NCBI GenBank assembly: GCA_002964805.2
Contig: PUDQ02000143.1
Location: 568,001-632,000, forward strand
Direction of reading: 5' to 3'
DNA: 64,000 nt
Source: Trametes villosa
Taxonomy: Eukaryota; Basidiomycota; Agaricomycetes; Polyporales; Polyporaceae
Below are positions 21,777 through 31,948 of this stretch, piece by piece. The position numbers were made by a program, and so were the translations under genes. The notes beneath the pieces are model-generated. The model worked only from the letters and a program-made list of their open reading frames with translations, did no database searches and was not told the DNA's origin. Each line of letters starts with the position of its first letter. Position 1 is the stretch's first letter.

Positions 21777-23435
21777 ATGGCCCACGGTAGGTCAGATACT
21801 GGATGTGCCCATCGAGTAGCGCAGTGTCACGTTTGCTGCAAGCCTTTATCGACGTGCGGGTTTTCCGAACTTTGGGCTAACTCTACCTGTTTTCAGGCCA
21901 AACACCTGCTACAGATGCATCTCCCGAGAAACGCATATGCGTTATCGGTGCTGGTCCTAGTGGCCTCGGGGCGATCAAGATCGTGAAGGACTCCCCTGAG
22001 TTCAAATCCGGCAAATGGAGTGTTACTGCCTTCGAAGCCCGCGACACACTGGGGGGCGTATGGTCAGATATCCGGTTCACCGTGTCCGTATAATACTTTA
22101 ACTCACCCGACTGTCCATAGGAATCCCGCTCCTGCAGATGTAGACCCTCCGCTTACGGCCCTATACGACTCACTGACGACAAACACGCCGCACCCGCTTA
22201 TGTCGTACACATCCTACCCATTCCCACCGGAAACACCGCTGTACCCACCAGCGCCCACAGTGCTCGCCTACCTCCACGAATACGCGGCGCACTTCAACCT
22301 CCTCCCCTACATCCGCTTCAACACCCCCGTGCTCTCCATGCACTGGAACGCAGCCGCCCACGCGTGGGACCTCACCGTACACGGCGACGAGCACCTCCAG
22401 TTCGACCTCGTCCTCATCGCGAACGGGCACTACCGCGTCCCGCGGATCCCGGACACCCCCGGCCTTGAAGAATGGCGCGCGCAGGGCAAGGTCACGCACT
22501 CGGTGTGGTACCGCCGCCCGGAGGACTACACGGGCAAGCTGCTCGTCGTCGGCGGCGGGTACAGCGGCATGGACGTTGCATCCGAGACGCGCCCCTTCGC
22601 GCGCGCCGTCACCCACGCCATCACTGGGGCCGCGCCCGAGGACGAAGACGGCGGGCGGTTCAAGCGGCGCGGGCGCGTCGTCGAGTACCGCGCCCCGGAA
22701 GAAGGCACCGTCGTCTTCGAGGACGGCTCCACGGAGAGCGGCGTCGACCACGTCGTGCTCGCGACCGGCTACCAGTTCAACTTCCCGTTCCTCGACACTC
22801 CGGAAGTGCTTCCCGCGCTCCCGCCGCGCGTCCCGCCGATTCCGGAAGTGTTGTACAACTCGACGTACCATATCTTCCCGCTTGCGAAGCACCTGTTCCC
22901 GCTCGTGCAGGCGTACCCGCCGTCGAGCGTCGCGTTCCTGGGGCTCCCGCTGCGCGTCGCGCCGCTCCCGCTCACGGAAATCCAGACGCAGGTAGCGCTG
23001 AAGGTCTTCGTGGACCCCGCTGCGCTCGACCTTGCACGTGAGGCGGACGCCGTGCGTGCGCGCTACGACGCCTTCCGCGTCTCCCTCCGCACGAAGGTCC
23101 CCAGCGTCGCGGTGCCCCAGGACGAGGCGGAGACAGAGCGCGCGCTCGAGGTCGCGGTCGCCGACGCGTGGTTCCGATTCGGGTTCACGGAGCAGTTCGA
23201 CTACCGCGACGAGCTGTATGAGTTCGTGGGGACGGAGTATAGGGTGCCGCGCTGGGAGCGCGAGCTGTTCGAGCAGAAGGACTTGCTGCGCGAGCGATGC
23301 CGGGCGTTACAGCGGAATGGGGAGGAGGCGGCGTGGTTGCGCGGGGTCGGGGCTGGGGCGGACCCGGTGCAGGAGTGGGCAGACTTCATGTGGCGGGTGT
23401 TGGAGGGTGGGGAGCAGGGCGAGGAGAAAGCGTGA
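21777..23435 (+). CDS. Flavin-containing monooxygenase-like protein
   Basis: Three exons give 496 aa: 21777-21786, 21897-22062, 22121-23435. An FAD- and NADPH-dependent oxygenase of the FMO/BVMO type; the substrate is unknown. The FAD-binding motif CVIGAGPSGLGA is at about residues 18-29, followed by FEARDTLGGVWNP. The central segment WRAQGKVTHSVWYR resembles the family signature around a conserved Gly and His. The second dinucleotide fold is LLVVGGGYSGMD, and VVLATGYQFNFPF follows. Exon 1 is only 10 nt. It is preferred because it is the only upstream ATG that enters exon 2 in frame; the ATG at 21719 is probably in the 5' UTR. Length and motif order are normal. Confidence 0.88.
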
Positions 23436-24037
23436 TGTTGGGCGGCATGTTTGCGCTGATATTCTATAGACGTCTGAGGTCCTTGTTATGCGATTGTAGA
23501 CATAAGAAGTCGTAGTGCTCGAAGCTGTATTATGCATCCCATTTCCCCCTGTCGTCGTGCGAGTGTTGTATTCATCACTCTTGCAAGTTCCAATGAAAAG
23601 ATAGTACCGCAATTGTAACCAGCTAACCGTACAGAACGGATCAGTATTGGTCCACCCTGCAGTTAGAGTTGCACAAAGAAACACTATAACCCGTGTACCA
23701 CAATTTGGACCACTATGCCGCTCAGTAAGACCACCTAGATGGAGAATCCGGGTCAGAACAACCGCTCAGAAGACTTCAGGTTTAGGGCTTACGGGGTATT
23801 TGCCAGTCACCGGCACGTTGGATATCTGAGGTAGGTATATGCGCTCAAGTTGAGCCAAAAATTCACCAGCGCCCTCCGATTCTCGGAAAAAAAACCTTCG
23901 ATTGAGATACAAAGTCACAGTAATATGTTATTGCGAACGAGGACGAGAGAACAAGCACAAAAACAGCGGACAGCGAGGACAGAGACGGAGAGCGACGAGA
24001 GCGATCAGACAGAGCAGCAAATACCAGTCCAAGGTCA
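23436..24037. other. Convergent intergenic region
   Basis: About 600 nt between the FMO stop and the 3' end of the next minus-strand gene. More AT-rich than its surroundings, with no recognised feature. Confidence 0.55.
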
Positions 24038-24599
24038 TCAGGGTGCCAGTCCAGTCAGAGCAGCTAGAGCAAGCTTGATGCGGGTGATGAACTCGTTGAG
24101 CCGTTGCCGGGTTTGTTCTGGAGGAGTGTGAGGACAGTGTCAACATATGCGTGAGGCGCGATGTATGCGCCGTCCGCCTACCGACAAAGCGGGACGCAGG
24201 CTTCGCGCGGACGGACAGGGGCGTGGGGGACCTGCCTTGCTCTTTCTCGGCTTCTCTGATCGCCTGGACCTCCTTCTCCAACGTGTCGGCGGTCTTGTCG
24301 CTCTCGTGCATAGGGCGCGCCGCCGACCACGCGTGGAAGTCGAGTATGAGCTCCAACAGCATGAGGTTCAGCTCTGTACACCATGTTTGTAAGCATGAGC
24401 GCCTGGAAGAGATGTTTGATAGCATATACCCACTTTCGATGAACGCTGCATCCCTCTTGGTCTCGTCGTCGAACGGCGCCACGACCTTCGAGCGGTGGTC
24501 GAAAGGCGTGAACGTTTGTGAGAGTACCTCGGACGTCGCCCGCCTTTGCGCAGAGGTCCCGCCTGAGGGAGAAAGCATGGTGCTTGGGCTTGCAGACAT
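24038..24599 (-). CDS. Small helical protein of unknown function
   Basis: Three exons, 24599-24434, 24373-24182 and 24117-24038, give 145 aa. I do not recognise the family. It has a Ser/Thr-rich N-terminal tail (about residues 1-30), then FDHRSKVVAPFDDETKRDAAF. An amphipathic helix LNLMLLELILDFHAW follows, then a charged helix TLEKEVQAIREAEKEQ. The C-terminus is another helix, EQTRQRLNEFITRIKLALA. The size and helical make-up suggest a small subunit of a larger complex, but no function is assigned. The intron phases agree and all three introns have canonical ends, which is the main support for a real gene. Confidence 0.6.
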
Positions 24600-24873
24600 G
24601 GATGCTTGAGAGCAAGAGGGAAGAGCAGAGAAGGCGTCCGTCGAAGAGCTCTAAGTAAGGCCCGTTCAAACTCCGAAACGCGTCGAGAACGCGTCAATCA
24701 ACGGCCTGTTAGCGCACGTGAGCGCGTGATGCGCCCAGAAGATTATACCCTGGCCCTGATCCTAGCAGCCAGCTTGACTGTTTTTCGATTGAAAAATGTT
24801 GGAGACTCGTGTAGCTTTCCCAAGGAGCCCCACACTCAAATGAGAGGAAGTTGAAGGGGAAGGACAACGAGTC

Positions 24874-24878
24874 AAAAA
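24874..24878 (-). terminator. RNA polymerase III oligo-T terminator of tRNA-Ser
   Basis: Five T residues on the minus strand starting two bases past the tRNA 3' end. Confidence 0.75.
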
Positions 24879-24879
24879 G

Positions 24880-24973
24880 CGTCACCTGAGCGATTCGAAC
24901 ACTCGCGGGCAAAGCCCAACCGCTAGCAGCTACGAATAGCAGGCGATCCCGTTAACCACTCCGGCAAAGTGAC
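24880..24973 (-). tRNA. tRNA-Ser(GCU) with a 12-nt intron
   Basis: The acceptor stem GTCACTT pairs with AGGTGAC, and the discriminator is G. The D arm has GAGTGGTTAA as in fungal serine tRNAs. The anticodon stem ATCGC/GCGGT closes a loop CTGCTA(A), giving anticodon GCU. A 12-nt intron, TTCGTAGCTGCT, follows position 37. The long variable arm has a GGGC/GCCC helix. The T arm is GAGTG-TTCGAAT-CGCTC. The mature length is 82 nt, normal for Ser. A T5 run, the RNA polymerase III terminator, follows at 24878-24874. Confidence 0.9.
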
Positions 24974-25175
24974 CTACCCTGCTTAAGTTACGGCACAAAT
25001 ATATATTTTGCGCCCCAGGCATGATCCTGTCGACCTCCGCACTGAATGCACTCGTTCTTGTCCAGATCGCTCACTGCTTGCCTGCTCACGCACTCTCTTG
25101 TTCTCTAACGACGACGTCCGGACTCTGGTTGAATACGCAGCTAGACGTCTCAGAGGCTGAACTGTGCTCCATGTC

Positions 25176-28100
25176 ATGGCTCATGATGCTCAACACTGCT
25201 CCTTCGTGCTAGTAGCCGATTTCGATATCGACCGCGGTGCCCAACTCACGTACCAGTTCCCCCAACCTCTCGGGACAGATGAAGGGTGCGCAAGAACGTC
25301 GCTATATAGCTACCTACTCTAATGCAACGCAGGCTTTTGGCCAACTTGATGCTTCCGGATGGCGCGGAGAGGCAGCCTACGGATTGGACGGTGTTCTTCC
25401 TGAACCAGACTCCGTTCAACACCATCAAGCCTGTGCTTGCGCTGGACAGTGAAGAAAGCAAGGAGGCGGCGGCAGAGGGTGCTAGTATGCTATACGGCAT
25501 CAACCTTGTTCGAACGAAGTTGGACAAGACGGCGAGGAGGTGAGCACATCCACATTCATCTGCGCGCGGTCGCGGTTCCAAACGCCCGCAGAGGTGCCAT
25601 CGTCAAAGCCATGGCTATCGTGACCCGATATCCGTTCTTGCAGATCTTCAAGGTGCGTGTAACGCGCCGGTTCAGTCAACCAATTTCTACCTCCGCCGCT
25701 CACGACCTATGATTGCAGCCGGTGCTCCTACTCGCGCTAGATGACTACTTCATGAACCCCTCGCAAGACTGCCTCGCGCGCCTCTTCGACGCGGTGAACG
25801 AGATGGACTTCAGCACCATGCCCTCCCTCACGCGCTACGAGAAGATCATCATGCGCAACACCGAGCGCCAGGACGTCGCGCTCGGCCGCCTCGAGGACCA
25901 GCCCAACTACCCCGACCCGGGCACCGCCACGCAGCACACCGTCTCCCTCCCCCCAACCAACACCACGTCCGGCTTCCGCGCGGGGCACCGCCCGAGCAAC
26001 TCGACGGACTCGCGCGTCAGCTTCGAGGACGGCGTGCATATGCGCGCGAAGCGGGATAGAGACAGCGGCGCGCGGAACGCGAACGGCGGCGCAGAGAGCT
26101 ACAAGTCCGCGTCGGGTGTGCGCAGCCCGACTTCGCCGTCCGAGGCGTCCTTCTCGCTCGATGGCAGCGCGGTGTGGGTTGGGGACGAAAGCGGGCTTGA
26201 CCAGATGGGGTTCGTCGCAACGGCAAGTGCCGCGAGCGCGAGCAGCAGCAGCGTGAGCAGCGTCGCGGGGCGCGGGCGGCGCTCCACGGACGCGTCTTCG
26301 TCCTCGTCGCACGGCGCGTATGGGCGAGGGGGCGAGACCGCGCCGTCCCTCGCTGGCGCGAGCGTGGCGTCCGCGCCGCTCAAGGACTCGCACTTCTACC
26401 ACACCGCGATCAACTACAACGAGCACCAGCTGCCGGTCAAGGTTCCGATTGCCACATTCCCCGAGGAAGTCGGCGAGGTACGCTCGACACACAACACTCG
26501 GGCAACCTGGCACTCACCTCGCGCATGCAGGGATCGCTGTCGCTGCTATGCTCGACGTTCTCGCCGACGGTGACGACGATGAGCGGGCCGCTGCACCCGC
26601 ACCTGCACACGAACGGCGCGCTGACGCCGCCGGTGATCGTGCTCTTCAACGCGCTCATCACCGGCAAGCGCGTCATCTTCCTCGGGCACCACAAGCTCGC
26701 GGAGAACGTGTCGAACCACGTCCTCGCCGCGTGCGCGCTCGGCTCCGGCTGCGGCGTCGTCCTCCGCGGGTTCATCAAGCGTGCCTTCCCATATGCCACC
26801 CTGATCAACCGCGAGGAGTGGGAGAGCATGTGCGCACCCGTCTTTCTCAATCTCCTGCCCCGCGTTGATTGTTGACGCGCATATATGCAGCCCGGGGTAC
26901 ATCGCGGGCGTGACGAACCCGATCTTCGAGACGGCGGGCTCGTGGGACCTGCTGTGCGACATCGGGACGAACAGGATAGTGGTGTCGAAGGACATCCACC
27001 TCAACCACCCCGCGTCGTGGTCAAGCTCGAACCCACTCATTATCCGCACCGGCACTCTGAAGGCGGAGGGGTCCGTCGGGAGCGAAGAGGATGCTGTGCG
27101 CCTGCCCACGAAGGAGGGCGGATCCGTCCAGAAGCCCGAGTTTGCCGGCCGGCCAGACAGCGCGGATAACGCCTTCATCGACGACGTAAGTTCTCTACTC
27201 CCCACACTCACCCACAGAGGCCCCCATACGCCCCTACATACACCACACACAGACGCTAACGCGCACCCCCGTTTGCGCAGGTCCTCGGCGCGATCACATC
27301 GCACTACTCGGAGGCGCACGTGCGCGCGAAGTTCACCGAGTACGTGATTCGCTTCGTGCGCGTCGCGGCGCGGTACGAGGAGGACCTGCTCGGATCGACG
27401 TCGATCGCGTGGCCGACGACGATGTACGCGGAGCGCGCGGGCGAGAAGCCGCGCCTCGGCAGCGGCGCGTACTTTGCGGACGACGCGACGTGCGCGCGCG
27501 ACTTGGCGGTGAACGCGACGCGCATCGAGGCGTGGCGCAGGACGGAGTGCTATAAGCTGTTCCAGAGTGTACGTTCCTTGCCAGTCTTACTGCTTCGAAG
27601 TTTGGTACTGATGAGGGGTGTGATGTAGGACTGGAAGCAGATGACTGCGACGGATCCGATCCAGGGCTTCGACCTCTCCCACCAGCTCTCGCGCCTGCGC
27701 TTCGCGAAGAGCATGTCTGACGGCGAGGCCGAGCTCATCTTCCGTACGCTCTCAGAGAACCTGCATACGTACGACCAGGTCACGGAGGTGCGTGTTTGAT
27801 TATATCGCTTAACTGCGCGAACACGCTAACAACTCCCCCCCCCTTGCTAGCTCCTCGCGTGGCTCCCGTTCCATCTCCACGGCCTGCAGCCGCTCAGCTT
27901 CGGGCTCTTCCACCAGAACGAGACCGTGCGCGAGCTTACGGTCGACCTCTTCAACGAGCTCCGCGCATATCCGGTGCGTCACCCCTTCCCCTGCGCCACG
28001 ACGGATTTCACTGACAGCTCTGCGGCACGATAGATTGGCGTGCAGTTCTTGCAGGCTCTCAACCACTTCCAGCGGTATGCGTATGTGCGGCAGGCGCACG

Positions 28101-28207
28101 CGAAGGAGCAGCGCATGAAGGACATGAACTCGCTAGCGATCCCGCACTCGGCGTTCATGGCGCGCACGCCCTCGAATCGGAGCGAGTCAAGCCTTGGGGG
28201 AGGCTAG
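25176..28207 (+). CDS. AFI1: Afi1/MesA-type DENN-domain protein (Arf3-binding, polarity)
   Basis: Ten exons give 824 aa: 25176-25285, 25333-25539, 25592-25652, 25719-26477, 26531-26829, 26891-27185, 27281-27568, 27629-27787, 27851-27973, 28034-28207. In yeasts and moulds this protein docks the small GTPase Arf3 and helps keep growth polarised at the plasma membrane. The N-terminal docking segment is FVLVADFDIDRGAQLTYQFP at about residues 9-28, followed by WTVFFLNQTP and MLYGINLV. A low-complexity Ser-rich insert covers about residues 200-350. The DENN/SPA core has PPVIVLFNALITGKRVIFLG, the CGVVLRGFIKRAFPYATL run and PGYIAGVTNPIFET. The C-terminal helices end in a Ser-rich tail. The length and order fit the family, and no defects are seen. 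Confidence 0.88.
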
Positions 28208-28580
28208 GCTTGTCCTTGTCATTGAGATCAGGACAACTGCAGTATGGGGGGACTTGTGGGTGGCCGGACAGGACGTGCGCGGGGACCGTGAAGAGGCATC
28301 TTGTATACCACTATACCTACGGGGAGGGGAGGGTCCTCTGTAACTTATCCGCTTATGTTTACAGTGTACTGTGCAGATTACGAATGCATGCACCAGCTCA
28401 ACAGGGATTTCAGCAGGGCGTGCTGATTGCCTTCGGTCAAGCTTTCATGCTACCACTAAAGACCAACACAATAGTATCCATGATATATAGTACAAACATG
28501 TGCATGACGCCTAGAACATGGAAAGCATATGCGACAAAACGCTTGGGACGCCGAAGAGACTACTCCATTCCGTATACGTT
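28208..28580. other. Convergent intergenic region
   Basis: About 370 nt between the 3' ends of the Afi1 gene (+) and family member a (-). No recognised feature. Confidence 0.6.
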
Positions 28581-31274
28581 CTAGACCATCTCCTCTGGTT
28601 CGGTCGTCCTCCGGAAGCCATACATCATCTCCGTCAACCTGCGCACCGGCACGGACGACCTCCTCATGCCCGCCGACAGGCTCCGTACAGGCGATCCATA
28701 TGACCCGTGCTCTGAGTCCCCCTCCGGCGGTGCAGTGAACCTACGCATCTTCTCCGACCATGCGCGAAGCGGCTCCGAGTACTTGCGCGTCTGTGCCGTC
28801 AGCCGCCGGACGGGGGCGCGGATCTTCCGCAAGTTGCGCTTCACCGTCGCGGGCAACGCCTGCGCCATCTCCGGGGCCGTCCAGTCTCCGTTCGTGATCA
28901 CGAGCACGACGAGGCCGACGATGAAGAGAGTGCACGCGACGGCGAGCACCCGTGTCACGACGGACGTCGCGTTGAGGCTGAGCCACAGGATCGCAGCCGT
29001 GAACGAGAGCAGGCTGCATCGGGGGCGCTCAGTCGGCATCGAGAGAGCAGCGAAGAGGACGGACTCACGCCCAGATGAAGAATGCAGTGGGTATACTGAG
29101 GATGATGGCCAGGCGCGCGGTTTTCCAGCGGTTGACCGCACGTTTCATGAGGTAGCTGCACTGCGGAGCGCGGTTTCGCATCAGCATCTCTGCAAACCTG
29201 TCGAATCCAGACGGAGCCTACCGCATCTTCAGCATGGAGGTGTGACGTAGGTCTGTGCTGTCGGCCGAGGATAGTGCAGGCTACGATGTTTCCGATACTC
29301 AGGAGGGTCGAGAGATAGCTGACAATCTGGCCTGCAGAGCGCCCGGGGAAGGGGTAGCCTCCTTGGTCCACGCTTTGGATCGCCAAAAACCCGACGTTCG
29401 CGCTGAGGATGACAGCTGACTGCGTGGGGATATGGCCTGAGTATGGTATTTTGGGAGAGATATGGCTATGAGACAAACCGGAGTGATAGAGGCCGCCCAA
29501 TCCTCCTGGATCTCGTCGATGAACCTGCGCCATAGCCGGTAGTTCACGTTCTTGTCTAGCCAAATCTCGTCCAAGCGTTTCATGTACAGCGTTGGCGTGC
29601 AGAAAAGCGCCCAGGAGATGGCCGTGAAAAACCACGGGAGAGCGAAGTCGCTCGCCTTGATGTCGCGCTGTGCACTGCGATTCGAGTCAAGCCGCGCCCA
29701 CTTCGTCCCCCAAAAGTGTTCGAGGCGTTCGATGGCTATGGTGCGTGGGCGGGTCAGGGGGCTGCCGGAACGAATGCGTCCCACGGTACATACCAATCAT
29801 CATATGTAGTCGAGCTTCATGCGGAGTCAGTTAGACGATCAACTCAGCCTGCGATAGAGCGCTGCGACCTACCGATTGGGAACATATCCCATGCGGAAAC
29901 GGTGCCACCTATCGAGGTAGTGTTCAAACATGCTGATGATGCCAGCCACAGGCAATCAAAGGAGAGCACGTACCTTCATCAATGTCAATTTCTTTCACGA
30001 CCTGGTGGAGCCGGTGTAGCTCTGTCTCGTCCCAAGGTGCGCAAGACGTCCTCGACGTTACCCGATCTGCCGGCGGAACTGTGAGGATGAATCTGTGCCG
30101 GAGGAAAAATATCGCGCTCACCGAACAAGTAGCAGTTCAACATAGACCCTATTTCCTTGAGACGCTGTGCGGAGAATTGCCTTCCGTGCGGGAACATGAG
30201 GATGTGGATCCTACGGGCAAATGATGTCGGCAGTCGTCTCAAAACGAGTGACATCAAACTTACCAATAGGTGTGCTCTAGAGCGTGCTCTAGTGTCGTAC
30301 GGGAGTGTAAGAGTAAACCGCGGGAATGGGCAGAGAGACGTACTCAAGGAATCCACATCGACAATGGGTACATTGCATAGCACGATGTGGTCCCCCAACA
30401 ACATGTCATCTAACCAGAACACCTCCTCCTTTGTTGTATCCGCGATGTAGTAGCATGCCAGCTTGTCGTCGTCTTCATCCACACGGACATCTAGGCCGAC
30501 ATCGCAACCTGCTCGCACGCCCCTCTCGCGCAGCTGTTCGTCCAGAACATCAACCGCTTCTTCAAGGTCTTGCAGTTTGCCGTCGTCGTAGAGGTACGTG
30601 TTCGTGTAAAACGTGTAATGATCCTGGTACGTGAGCTCAGAACGCGACGTTTCCTCTCTGTCGTGCGGCGCACCTTCCGACGAAAATACACTTGTCCCTC
30701 GGGATGAACAAGCGGCTCCCATCCTCTTCCAAGCATCTTTGGGCTAACACAACGTTCAGATCGTGGTACGAATTTCGACGTTTGGCATGGTAGACGCGTA
30801 CCGTGAGGGAAACGCGTTCAAAGCAGGAACGGTTTTGATCGCCATCGAGGCGATATTCGGCTCGGATAACCTGCAAGCCGCCTATTCAGTGTGTGGTACA
30901 AGCGGATTGAAGCGGGCAACATACACATGGTGTCTCTGTTGATACCGTGTCTGTAAGAACCATTGCGGGGCGTTGGGCGAACGATAGAGCGTGCTGCGCG
31001 TCGGGGCCGTTGCGGGAGAGGCAACGTCGGTGCAGGGCACAACAGTCAGTGGCTGGTCCAATAGAGTCTGCGATGACACGGGCGAGTCATTCCTGTCAGA
31101 GTCTACTGCTGTGTTGGATGAAGACGAGTCCCTGGATGGAGAATCGCCCCGCATCGAGATATCTGGCGGGGACACATGCTGTGCTTCACCGCGCAACCAA
31201 GCCGCCTCCGCCCTGTCGTATGGAGGAGCGGGCGTTTCTGGTTGAACGACGATCAGCTCAGGTTCGGCGAGCAT
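28581..31274 (-). CDS. Unknown membrane protein family, member a (split WW-like module plus TM region)
   Basis: Twelve exons give 672 aa: 31274-30927, 30870-30802, 30736-30674, 30623-30344, 30288-30264, 30210-30122, 30078-29974, 29932-29873, 29735-29479, 29419-29222, 29160-29069, 29013-28581. A disordered N-terminus is followed by GWEPLVHPEGQVYF (about 145-158) and then CYYIADTTKEEVFW (about 217-230). Together these resemble the two tryptophan halves of a WW module. Next come HALEHTYWIHILMFPHGR and RLEHFWGTKWARLDSNR, then hydrophobic helices FALPWFFTAISWALF, ILSANVGFLAI, LAIILSIPTAFFIW and ACTLFIVGLVVLVIT. The tail is basic and disordered. Motif order is shared with the genes at 47585-50583 and 57622-59857. 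The N-terminal part would face the cytosol if the helices anchor it. Function unknown. The ATG at 31274 is the first in frame; an upstream exon cannot be excluded. Confidence 0.75.
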
Positions 31275-31948
31275 GTAGAAGGCTGGGAGGGGAGGTCCCG
31301 AGGGTGCAAGGGCCAAGCTGAGAGTCGAGCTAGTAGCAAACGGAGGGGGAAGGGGTGGACGGTGGACTTACTGAGGGGGTAGTCCCCGTCAAGACGCTCA
31401 GATCCTAGGATTCCTAACACGCGGCTGTAACGTTTCTTCGAAGCTGTCATATGTTCTCCCAGGCATAATATGCCATTCGACCGAAACGCTCGGGCTTCGG
31501 AAGGATTCAACAGCGCATGCTGGGTGGACGCTTGCGCAGTCGAGGGTATACAAGCCGCATGTTGCAAACAGCCATCTGTAACGCCAATGCAACGCTGCTA
31601 GGTCAATAGCCAGGCGGCACCATGGGCCTACGGGCGCAGGAGTAGTGCTCGGAAGAGCGTGAGAGGCAACGAAGCCCTTACCCAGAGAACGCACCCAATG
31701 CATGACATGACAGGTCGCCGTGATATCCAAGCCATCGATAGGAAGGAGATGTGCCAATTTGAGGGCCGAGCGCTGCGCAGGCGACCACACCGGTGAATTG
31801 AGAAGTACACAGCCCACGTATATTCCGGTCCGAGAAGAGAAGATGAATTTTCCGTGGTACAAGCGCTCCAGTATAGCACACATGCCCGAGGTGGAGGTTC
31901 CGGGTCGCCCGTCTAGTCCGGAGTACCAGTGCTTAGAGCCTAGACCAG
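31275..31948. other. Intergenic region
   Basis: About 670 nt between the start of family member a and the 3' end of the coatomer gene, both on the minus strand. No coding exon or RNA gene was recognised. It should hold the member-a promoter. Confidence 0.5.
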
